From: UMGS1696 sp964463375
Lineage (GTDB): Bacteria; Bacillota; Clostridia; Oscillospirales; CAG-272
Reading direction: 5' to 3'
Assembly: GCA_964463375.1 (NCBI GenBank)
Contig: CAYXBQ010000001.1
Coordinates: 297,410 to 361,409 of the forward strand
DNA: 64,000 nucleotides
Made by a program: the position numbers and the translations under genes. Below, in pieces: positions 42,728 through 50,222 of this stretch; position 1 is the stretch's first letter; each line of letters opens with the position of its first letter. The notes beneath the pieces are model-generated. The model saw only the letters and a list, made by a program, of their open reading frames with translations. It did not search any database and was not told the origin of the DNA.

Positions 42728-43609
42728 TCACCTGGGCGATTTTGGTGTTTCTCGGTGGCTGGCGGCGTACTTGGCCGGTGGTATACCCATGACGGCGGTG
42801 AACTGGTGGGTAAAGTTGTACACATCGGGATACCCCAACCGTGCTGCCACACGAGAGACGGAGATCCCCATGGCAAGTAGTCTACAGCCTTCTGTGATCC
42901 GCTGCCGAATGCGGTACTGTCCGGGTGACATACCATAGACCTCGGCGAATTGTCTGCGGAAGGTGTTGTATTTCACGCCGCAGCGTTCTGCAATCTCCGC
43001 AAGTGGCAAAGACCAATTTTCAGACAGGATCATTTTGGCAAGGGAATAAGGGTCTTTCTCTCTGGCATACTGGATCCCGGTCAGGCGCAGAATATACTGT
43101 ATCATTTCCGGCAAAATCGTGTAGATCTCCCAAGAGGTCAACTGCTCCATGTGGTCATAGAGGGCACAAAAATCCTCGATCAGCTTGCGATCCAGTCCGA
43201 TCTGCCACACCGGCGCAAGGTCCTCTATCTCCGGCAGCAAACGGCACAGGGCAGGATAGGTGTCGCTGGGAATGGTGAGAAACAGCCGCAGTCCACCATG
43301 CCGGTTTAGTTCCATCACGTACTCCCGACCAGGCCGACGCATACAAACGTGGGCATCGGCCAATGGATACGTGCTGCCATTTTCCCTATAGGTGCCTTCG
43401 CCAAACAAGATCCAACTGAGCACGTAATTTTTGTCATGCAGACCATTATTGGTAAACAGATCTATGTCCATTCCCACACCGCAGGTAAAACCGCTGCGCA
43501 TCACGATCGTCGTCCGGCTGTGCAGCCCACCGAGAAGGGACTTCTCTGGAAGTACTTTCTCCGGAAGTGTCTTTTCTGGAAGTGCATTCTCCAATAGCTT
43601 TTCTTCCAT
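42728..43609 (-). CDS. AraC-family regulator with repeated N-terminal LPEK units
   Basis: A 293-residue regulator. A cupin-like sensory domain occupies about residues 35-170 and a C-terminal AraC domain has LPLAEIAERCGVKYNTFRRQF and SRVAARLGYPDVYNFTHQF. Before the sensor domain the protein carries three tandem pentapeptides (A/T/V-LPEK) from a 15-bp DNA repeat. The ATG at 43609 has AAAGGA 7 nt upstream. It is divergent from the FAD-oxidoreductase gene 137 nt away, which it probably controls. Confidence 0.87.
   Translation of the reverse strand: MEEKLLENALPEKTLPEKVLPEKSLLGGLHSRTTIVMRSGFTCGVGMDIDLFTNNGLHDKNYVLSWILFGEGTYRENGSTYPLADAHVCMRRPGREYVMELNRHGGLRLFLTIPSDTYPALCRLLPEIEDLAPVWQIGLDRKLIEDFCALYDHMEQLTSWEIYTILPEMIQYILRLTGIQYAREKDPYSLAKMILSENWSLPLAEIAERCGVKYNTFRRQFAEVYGMSPGQYRIRQRITEGCRLLAMGISVSRVAARLGYPDVYNFTHQFTAVMGIPPAKYAASHRETPKSPR
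43542..43592. repeat. 15-bp tandem repeat coding for LPEK units
   Basis: Three imperfect 15-bp units (plus-strand core TTCTCCGGAAGTG) lie within the 5' end of the AraC-type gene. Each adds five residues. Confidence 0.8.
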
Positions 43610-43659
43610 CCTCTGTTCCTTTCGTATCAATTCTGACAAATCTCATCTCATTTTTAGCA

Positions 43660-43688
43660 TTTACATATCGCTGTATTTATTATATACT
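43660..43688 (+). promoter_or_regulatory. Sigma-A promoter of the FAD-oxidoreductase cluster
   Basis: TTTACA and TATACT at 17-nt spacing, 58 nt before the start codon and divergent from the AraC-type regulator. Confidence 0.75.
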
Positions 43689-43746
43689 AATATCAGAAAA
43701 AAGCAAGTCTTTTTCGATATATTTTTCAAAATACACGGAGAAAACT

Positions 43747-45027
43747 ATGAACAATTTCTACAGAGAGGCGGCAAAAGATCTGCCCATTGCCGGAGAATAC
43801 GATGTGATCGTTGCAGGATCGGGACCAGCCGGGGTCTCTGCTGCCATCAATGCCGGACGGATGGGGATGCGTGTACTGCTGGTCGAATGGAACAATGCGG
43901 TAGGCGGCATATCCACATCCGGTCTCATGAGCCACTTCACCGGTTCGGTACACAGCAAATTCTATACAGAATTGTTGCAAGCGATGGCTGACCGGAACGA
44001 AAAGGATACCGGCAAGATCGTACCCTATATCGATCCGGAAAATCTGAAAGCCATTTATCTGGATATGCTCAAAGACGCGGGCGTTACGGTGCTGCTGTAC
44101 ACATTTGTGTGCGGCGTGACCATGGAGGGAAATCGACTTACCGGGATCATCACAGAAAGCAAGAGCGGCCGACGAGTGTTTCATGGTAAGGTATGCATCG
44201 ATGGTACCGGCGATGGAGATGTGGCAGCTTTTGCCGGTGTGCCCTACACCAAGGGCCGGGAGACCGATGGCAAGATGCAGCCGGCAACGCTGATGTTCAA
44301 GGTAGCCGGGGTAGACACAGACCGAGCGGTGCTGCTGGGTTCCTTTGAGTCCACATACCAGACAGAAAAAGGGGAACTGCAAGCTCTTGCCAAGGCACAT
44401 ATCCCCTACCCTGCCGGACATCTGTTGGCATATCCGACCACACTGCCGGGGATCGTGACCTGCAACATGACCAACTGCACGGACATCGACGGCACCGCTG
44501 CAGAGGATCTGACAAAAGCGGAGTTGGTCTGCCGTTCCCAGATGCCGGCGATCTTAGCATACCTCCGAGAATATGTACCGGGATTTGAACATTGCTACAT
44601 CATCAGTGCCGGTTCCATGATGGGCGTACGGGAGACAAGACATTTCGAAGGGGAATACACGCTCAACGAAACAGATATTTTAGAAGCAAGGGTATTTGAG
44701 GATTGGGTCGTACGTGGTGCCCATTTCAATTTTGACGTACACAACCTCACCGGCGCCGGACTGGATGAAACCGGGGTGCAACACAAATGGAGTCAGCCCA
44801 AGGGCTATACGATCCCCTACGGCTGCCTTGTGCCCCAAAAAGTGGAAGGACTGCTGCTGTCCGGTCGAAATATCAGCGGTACACACCTGGCTCACTCCAA
44901 CTATCGGGTCATGCCCATTTGTGTGGGAATGGGGGAAGCGGCCGGTATTGCAGCGGCCTTGGCGGTACAAAATGGCTGGGATGTGCGCAATGTGCCGGTA
45001 AAAAAGATCCAGGAAAAATTGATCTAA
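43747..45027 (+). CDS. FAD-dependent oxidoreductase (FAD_oxidored type)
   Basis: A 426-residue flavoprotein. The dinucleotide fold is YDVIVAGSGPAGVSAAINAGR, with the second Gly-rich part GGISTSGLMSH. The C-terminal FAD contact GCLVPQKVEGLLLSGRNISG and VMPICVGMGEAAGIAAAL are typical of the FAD-dependent group often found with glycan genes of Firmicutes and Bacteroidetes. Substrate unknown. The start at 43747 follows GGAG. It heads a three-gene plus-strand cluster with a solute-binding lipoprotein and an M14 peptidase. Confidence 0.87.
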   Translation: MNNFYREAAKDLPIAGEYDVIVAGSGPAGVSAAINAGRMGMRVLLVEWNNAVGGISTSGLMSHFTGSVHSKFYTELLQAMADRNEKDTGKIVPYIDPENLKAIYLDMLKDAGVTVLLYTFVCGVTMEGNRLTGIITESKSGRRVFHGKVCIDGTGDGDVAAFAGVPYTKGRETDGKMQPATLMFKVAGVDTDRAVLLGSFESTYQTEKGELQALAKAHIPYPAGHLLAYPTTLPGIVTCNMTNCTDIDGTAAEDLTKAELVCRSQMPAILAYLREYVPGFEHCYIISAGSMMGVRETRHFEGEYTLNETDILEARVFEDWVVRGAHFNFDVHNLTGAGLDETGVQHKWSQPKGYTIPYGCLVPQKVEGLLLSGRNISGTHLAHSNYRVMPICVGMGEAAGIAAALAVQNGWDVRNVPVKKIQEKLI

Positions 45028-45067
45028 ATCTACATTATGTAAATACATACAGAAAGGATACACGACC

Positions 45068-46528
45068 ATGAAACACAAACAGCTTATATGTCTGCTGCTG
45101 GGGCTGTTGCTCATGTCCTGCGGCACCAACACGAACCCATCGGAGAGCACACAAACGGAACAGGACACTGCTGTCTCTGACACGATCGGGATGACCGAAA
45201 CGGCACCGGCCTACACACCTTTGCCGGAAACCGATATGGATGGCTGGGATATGCACTATTTCAATTACGACAACACCAAGATCACCTGGGTCGAGCACAT
45301 CCTGGTAGCCGATGAACAGACCGGCGACACCCTGAACGATGCGGTATACGAACGAAACGCACGGGTAGGGGAACTGTACAATGCCACCTTTTCGGAAACC
45401 GCAGTTACGGACACCGCTGCGCAGATCGCCCAGCTTGTACAGTCCGGGGATCCGTTTGCTTCCATGGTCATGCTGTACGACGAAACGGTGGTAACGCCCT
45501 ATACCAGTGGATATCTGCAGACATGGGATGTGTTGCCATACGTAGATTTTTCTGCGGAATACTGGAACAAAAGCTCCACGGAGACCTTTTCGGCTTCCGG
45601 CAAGGTCTTTGCCGCAACCGGTGATTTTTCGCTGGGACAGAGCACACGCAGCTTCATTTTGCTGTTCAACAAAGATATGTACACCGACCTGGGGCTGACG
45701 GAGGATCTGTATGCGTTGACACAGGAAGGCAAGTGGACGGTGGACAAATTGTTGGAAGCAGAGTCTGCAGCTGTGGCCGATCTGGATGGCGACGGCGAAA
45801 TGACCGACAAGGACCGCTATGGTAGTACCGGTGCTGTGAAGCTATATTTTGGTTCTCTTGTCACCGGTGCAGGCATAAAGTACATCGACATCGATGAAAA
45901 TGGCGAGCCGTATTTCGCCATTCCCGGCAACGAATATGCGATCACCGTTCTGTCCAGTCTTATGGAAAGACACAACGGAAATCATATATTCCATCAGGTA
46001 CATATGGATGTCCACAATGGTTCCAACGAGGCCAATGCATATTTCCACAACAACCAGATCCTGTTCTGCGGCAGCTCCATGCGTGCCATCGCCAATTACC
46101 GGGATATGGAAAGTGACATTGGGATCTTGCCCTTTCCCAAATATACAGAAGAGCAGGATCGGTACTATGCGCTGACCTCCGGCGGTACCATGGCAACACT
46201 GCCCAAAACTTTGCCGGCAGATACCTATGAAAATGTTGGTATTCTTCTGGAAGCTCTGTGTCGTGACTCCCATACCAGTGTGATCCCAACCTACAAGGAA
46301 ACGCTGCTGAAATCCCGGTATGCCCGTGACGAGGGTTCTGCCGCTATGCTGGACATCATTTTTGCTTCGGCCGTATATGACCTTGGACTCAGCGTCATCC
46401 CCAGTGAGACCTACTACAAGTATATGGAGCCTTACCTGAAGGGTACAGACACCTTTGTCTCCCTGACACAGACCTTGACCAATACAGTGGAAGCCCGCTT
46501 AGCAGATCTGCTGAAAAGCGCAGAATAA
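45068..46528 (+). CDS. Extracellular solute-binding lipoprotein, paralogue of 13929-15419
   Basis: A 486-residue lipoprotein. The signal MKHKQLICLLLGLLLMSC puts the lipidated Cys at about 18, followed by a Thr/Glu-rich linker. It shares with the other lipoprotein the sequence order D-A-V-Y-x-R-N, then FNKDMYTDLGLTEDLYAL, a Ca-loop-like DLDGDGEMTDKDRYG and DMESDIGILPFPKYTE. As with the other copy, no permease or ATPase genes are adjacent. Binding of a sugar or peptide is inferred from the fold only. Confidence 0.84.
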   Translation: MKHKQLICLLLGLLLMSCGTNTNPSESTQTEQDTAVSDTIGMTETAPAYTPLPETDMDGWDMHYFNYDNTKITWVEHILVADEQTGDTLNDAVYERNARVGELYNATFSETAVTDTAAQIAQLVQSGDPFASMVMLYDETVVTPYTSGYLQTWDVLPYVDFSAEYWNKSSTETFSASGKVFAATGDFSLGQSTRSFILLFNKDMYTDLGLTEDLYALTQEGKWTVDKLLEAESAAVADLDGDGEMTDKDRYGSTGAVKLYFGSLVTGAGIKYIDIDENGEPYFAIPGNEYAITVLSSLMERHNGNHIFHQVHMDVHNGSNEANAYFHNNQILFCGSSMRAIANYRDMESDIGILPFPKYTEEQDRYYALTSGGTMATLPKTLPADTYENVGILLEALCRDSHTSVIPTYKETLLKSRYARDEGSAAMLDIIFASAVYDLGLSVIPSETYYKYMEPYLKGTDTFVSLTQTLTNTVEARLADLLKSAE

Positions 46529-46544
46529 AATGAAGGAGAAAACG

Positions 46545-47597
46545 ATGTACATCCACACCCATTTCCCCGGCGGTAATATCCGGGTCGAGCAGATCGAAAA
46601 CGATACGGTATATGTCGAACGTGAATTGCGGGACACGGAGGACGACTGGTTCTACTGGGCATTTTGTGTGGAAGGAGCGGCTGGCAGACAACTGACCTTT
46701 CGTTTTCCTTCCACGATACGTGTGGGACGCTTTGGTCCTGCGATCAGCCACGATCTGGAAAACTGGCACTGGCTGGATGTGCCCTGCCACGGCGACAGCT
46801 TCACCTATACTTTTGGTGCGCAGGAAGATCGGGTATGGTTCGCCCACGATATGCTGTACCAGCCCAGCCGGTTCACTGCGTTCTGCCGGCGGCTTGGTCT
46901 GGAAGAAAAACGATTTTGCACTTCTGCCAGCGGACAAGAGCTGCCTTGTGTCTCGTTTGGCACCGGTGACAAATGGATACTGCTCACGGCCCGTCACCAC
47001 GCCTGCGAAGCCACCGGCAGCTACGTGCTGGAAGGTGTGACCGAAGAACTGCTGTCTGCACTGCCGCCGGACTATGCGGTACTGGTCGTGCCTTTTGTGG
47101 ATCTGGATGGCGTTATCCATGGGGATCAGGGAAAGAACCGTCGTCCCCACGATCACAACCGGGACTACACCGACCAGCCGATCTACGATGTGATCGACAA
47201 GCTGATGCAGTTTGGCCGCACCCACGACCTGCTCTACACCTTTGATTTTCATTCTCCCTGGCACCAATTCGAGCAAAATGACTATGTGTTTTTGTCTCGC
47301 AGTACAGAAGCCATGGAACCTGAGACTGAGCGATTTGCAGCATACCTGCAAGCGGAAACAGCCGGACTGACCCTGCATTACGACCGTGTCCATGATGTGG
47401 GGCCCAATGAACAATGGAATGACGAGACCAGCCCCAACAGCAAAAACTACTTTGCCGTACAACCTACGGTACAGTTGACTGCCACGCTGGAAACGCCGTA
47501 TTTTGGTCTGGTCGATACCCAGGTATCCCAGGAAGCACTGGTGGCCTTAGGGCATGGATTTGCCAGAGCGATCCTGCGATACATCGCTGCTGTGTGA
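46545..47597 (+). CDS. M14-family zinc carboxypeptidase-like protein
   Basis: A 350-residue protein with an N-terminal beta-domain (about 1-115) like that of cytosolic carboxypeptidases, and an M14 catalytic domain. ARHHACEATGSYVLEG carries the zinc-ligand H-x-x-E, NRDYT the substrate Arg, and FDFHSPW the third zinc ligand. The general-base Glu seems to be in LTATLETPYF. Start at 46545 (AAGGAG 6 nt upstream). No signal peptide, so it likely trims peptides or peptide-linked compounds inside the cell. Last gene of the cluster before a strong terminator. Confidence 0.8.
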   Translation: MYIHTHFPGGNIRVEQIENDTVYVERELRDTEDDWFYWAFCVEGAAGRQLTFRFPSTIRVGRFGPAISHDLENWHWLDVPCHGDSFTYTFGAQEDRVWFAHDMLYQPSRFTAFCRRLGLEEKRFCTSASGQELPCVSFGTGDKWILLTARHHACEATGSYVLEGVTEELLSALPPDYAVLVVPFVDLDGVIHGDQGKNRRPHDHNRDYTDQPIYDVIDKLMQFGRTHDLLYTFDFHSPWHQFEQNDYVFLSRSTEAMEPETERFAAYLQAETAGLTLHYDRVHDVGPNEQWNDETSPNSKNYFAVQPTVQLTATLETPYFGLVDTQVSQEALVALGHGFARAILRYIAAV

Positions 47598-47633
47598 GCC
47601 AACACCGATCCCATTGGCGATTTCATCGACACT

Positions 47634-47674
47634 GAGAGAAGCTGCCGGTATGCCCCAGCTTCTCTCGGTTTTTT
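47634..47674 (+). terminator. Strong terminator after the M14 gene
   Basis: GAGAGAAGCTG and CAGCTTCTCTC pair perfectly around an 11-nt loop, followed by GGTTTTTT. Confidence 0.92.
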
Positions 47675-47735
47675 CATCGGAATGCACTCTCCCAAAATAA
47701 ATCAAAAATTTTTTTGAGAAATTTCAAAAAAGGGG

Positions 47736-47764
47736 TTGACAAAAGCGGGAGAGTGTGGTATACT
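47736..47764 (+). promoter_or_regulatory. Consensus promoter of the tRNA genes
   Basis: TTGACA and TATACT at 17 nt, about 60 nt before the tRNA-Leu gene. Confidence 0.85.
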
Positions 47765-47826
47765 ATAGGGGCAGTAAGGAATGAGGCACTGAGCGGTACA
47801 AAAAAGCGCAGTCTTCCAAACCAAAT

Positions 47827-47912
47827 GCCGGAATGGCGGAATTGGCAGACGCCCGGGACTTAAAATCCCGTATAACGAAAGTTATGTACCGGTTCAAGCC
47901 CGGTTTCCGGCA
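47827..47912 (+). tRNA. tRNA-Leu (anticodon TAA)
   Basis: An 86-nt class II tRNA. Acceptor stem GCCGGAA/TTCCGGC, anticodon stem CGGGA/TCCCG around loop CTTAAAA (anticodon TAA), a long variable arm (TATAACGAAAGTTATGT) and the T-loop GTTCAAGCC. The CCA end is not encoded. Confidence 0.95.
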
Positions 47913-47936
47913 TCTCTCCTTCTGTGAATCGAATAT

Positions 47937-48014
<78 letters not shown>

Positions 48015-48019
48015 ACAAA

Positions 48020-48050
48020 CTCGAAATCGCATGGTTTCGGGTTTTTCTTT
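48020..48050 (+). terminator. Terminator of the tRNA operon
   Basis: CTCGAAA and TTTCGGG pair around an 8-nt loop and are followed by TTTTTCTTTT. The remaining 190 nt up to the PHP phosphatase gene shows no gene or clear signal. Confidence 0.75.
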
Positions 48051-48242
48051 TGCAAAAAATGTTATGTGTCATTGCTATAGAAATTTCTGTAAAAACTTGC
48101 ATCCATCCAAGATACTTGTCTTCGGAAAATCTCTGACACATCGTTATTACCCAAAACAGTACAGCAGATACGACTGCATACAAAAAGTGCTGCGTGTATT
48201 CCCTGCTACCACATCTTAGTTTTTCACGAAAGAAGGCTTCTT

Positions 48243-49061
48243 ATGTCCATCAAACAAAACCTGCATATCCACTCCACCTATGCGGACGGCAAGGACAAGC
48301 CGGAGGAGATGATCCAAACGGCCATCCAGCGTGGCTTTGATTCCATCGGCTTTTCGGAGCATTCCTATATGTCCTTCTCCAATTATCCGTACCAGATGAC
48401 CGAAGCACAGGCACCGGATTACAAAAACGAGATCCGTTCGCTGAAAGCCAAATACGCTGGACAAATCGATGTTTTCTGCGGCATGGAGCTGGAGTTTTAT
48501 TCCGACGTGAACACCGAAGACTACGACTATCTCATTGGGTCTGTGCATTATTTGGACTTTGACGGCACGGTGCTGGGCTTTGACCGGGGGCTGGAGGAGA
48601 CGCTGCAATATGTGGCGAACAATTTTGGCGGCGACGGTATGGCCTTTGCAAGAAAATATTATGCGACTATGGCACGGCTGCCGGAGCGGAAAAACCTCGA
48701 CATCATCGGTCACTTCGATCTGGTCACCAAAAACAACGAAAAGGGTCACTTCATCGATGTCACCACCAAGGAATACATCGATCTGGGCTACGAGGCCATC
48801 CATGCACTGCGGGAGAAGATCCCGTTCTTTGAGGTCAACACCGGCGCCATCTCCCGTGGGTACCGGACTTCGCCCTATCCGCAGATGGAATTTTTGCGGG
48901 AATTCCGGCGGCTGGGCTTTGGTGCGCTCATCACCTCCGACTGCCACGACCGCAACTACATCGACTGCCACTTCGAAGAGGCAAGAGAGCTGCTGGCCGC
49001 TGCCGGGTTCCGCACCAAATGGATCCTGACGGACAACGGTTTTGTTGAGGATACGCTATGA
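48243..49061 (+). CDS. Histidinol-phosphatase, PHP family
   Basis: A 272-residue PHP-domain phosphatase. LHIHSTYADGKDKPEEMI provides the first metal His pair, SEHSYMSF the second, GMELEFYSD the Glu, GSVHYL and IGHFDLVTK further ligands, and SDCHDRNYID the final Asp-His. The length and GHFDLVTKNN fit HisJ/HisK histidinol-phosphatases, but the his genes are not nearby, so another phosphate ester is possible. It overlaps the EutH-like gene by 4 nt. Confidence 0.84.
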   Translation: MSIKQNLHIHSTYADGKDKPEEMIQTAIQRGFDSIGFSEHSYMSFSNYPYQMTEAQAPDYKNEIRSLKAKYAGQIDVFCGMELEFYSDVNTEDYDYLIGSVHYLDFDGTVLGFDRGLEETLQYVANNFGGDGMAFARKYYATMARLPERKNLDIIGHFDLVTKNNEKGHFIDVTTKEYIDLGYEAIHALREKIPFFEVNTGAISRGYRTSPYPQMEFLREFRRLGFGALITSDCHDRNYIDCHFEEARELLAAAGFRTKWILTDNGFVEDTL

Positions 49062-50149
49062 ACGCCATTTCCGTCGTCGTTTTGATCTTCTCGCTGCTGG
49101 GTGCGGTGGACTGGTTACTAGGCAATAAGTTCGGCATCGGCAAGGAATTTGAGAGAGGCTTTTCCCTCTTTGGTGCCATGGCACTGTCCATGCTGGGCAT
49201 GATCGTGATCGCACCGGCGGTGGGTGTGTGGCTGACGCCGGCCTTTGAGAAGTTTTACACCCTGTTCGGCATCGATCCCTCCATTCTGCCTGCCGCTGTG
49301 TTTGCCAACGACATGGGCGGTATGCAGCTGGCCCAGACCGTTTGTATGAACGAAGACATCGGCAACTACAATGCCTTTGTGGTCTCCTCCATGATGGGCT
49401 GCGTGATCTCCTTCACCATTCCCTTCTCCCTGGGGATGGTGCCCAAAAGCCAGCACAAGGAGCTGTTCTTCGGGCTGCTCTGCGGGATCGTGACCATTCC
49501 CATCGGCTGCTTTGTGGCAGGGCTGGTCTGCCATATCCCGCCGAGTACACTGCTGCTGGATCTGCTGCCGCTGCTCTGCATTGCGCTGCTGGTGGGTGCG
49601 GCACTGGTGCTGTTTCCGAAAGCCTGCGTGAAGTGCTTTGGGATCTTCGGGTTCTGCATGAAGGCCATTGCCACCGTTGGCTTCGGCTGTGCCATCTTCA
49701 CGTTTCTGACCAAGATCCCCCTGAATCCCCACTTCGATACGCTGGAAAACGGTGCCTTTATCTGTGTGAACGCCTGCGTGACCTTGTCCGGTGCGCTGCC
49801 CTTCATGCACATCGTATCCAAGCTGTTGAACAAGCCTTTACGCAAATGCAGTGCTCTACTGGGGATCAACGAGATCGCTGCCCTGGCGTTCTTAGGCAGT
49901 CTGGTCACCAATGCGTCCTCCTTTAGTCTGGCGGAAAAGATGGACAAAAAAGGCACAGTGCTCAATGCGGCCTTTGCAGTGTCGGCATCCTTCACCTTTG
50001 GCGGCCACTTAGCACTGACCCTTGCCTACGACAGCCGGTATGTGCTGCCCATGATCGTGGGGAAAGTGGTCTCCGGGATCTGCGGCGTGGTGCTGGCACT
50101 GTTGCTCTACAAAGGCGATAAAGAGGCTGTACAGGAAAATACAAAATAA
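49058..50149 (+). CDS. eutH: EutH-like ethanolamine transporter
   Basis: A 363-residue protein with about ten membrane helices. IDPSILPAAVFANDMGGMQLAQ and FVVSSMMGCVISFTIPFSLG are the signature of EutH, the ethanolamine permease. No other eut gene (lyase, shell protein) is in the window, so it may serve ethanolamine uptake for a distant pathway or transport a different amine. It is translationally coupled to the PHP phosphatase. Confidence 0.87.
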   Translation: MNAISVVVLIFSLLGAVDWLLGNKFGIGKEFERGFSLFGAMALSMLGMIVIAPAVGVWLTPAFEKFYTLFGIDPSILPAAVFANDMGGMQLAQTVCMNEDIGNYNAFVVSSMMGCVISFTIPFSLGMVPKSQHKELFFGLLCGIVTIPIGCFVAGLVCHIPPSTLLLDLLPLLCIALLVGAALVLFPKACVKCFGIFGFCMKAIATVGFGCAIFTFLTKIPLNPHFDTLENGAFICVNACVTLSGALPFMHIVSKLLNKPLRKCSALLGINEIAALAFLGSLVTNASSFSLAEKMDKKGTVLNAAFAVSASFTFGGHLALTLAYDSRYVLPMIVGKVVSGICGVVLALLLYKGDKEAVQENTK

Positions 50150-50152
50150 GAG

Positions 50153-50219
50153 AAACCGGGTGTGTCCCTGGCGATACCATTTGTATCTCCCAAGAGACCA
50201 ACACCCGGTTTTGTTTTTT
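50153..50219. terminator. Bidirectional terminator after eutH and the secreted protein gene
   Basis: AAACCGGGTGT and ACACCCGGTTTT pair over 10-11 bp and are followed by TGTTTTTTG, between convergent genes. Confidence 0.8.
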
Positions 50220-50222
50220 GTT

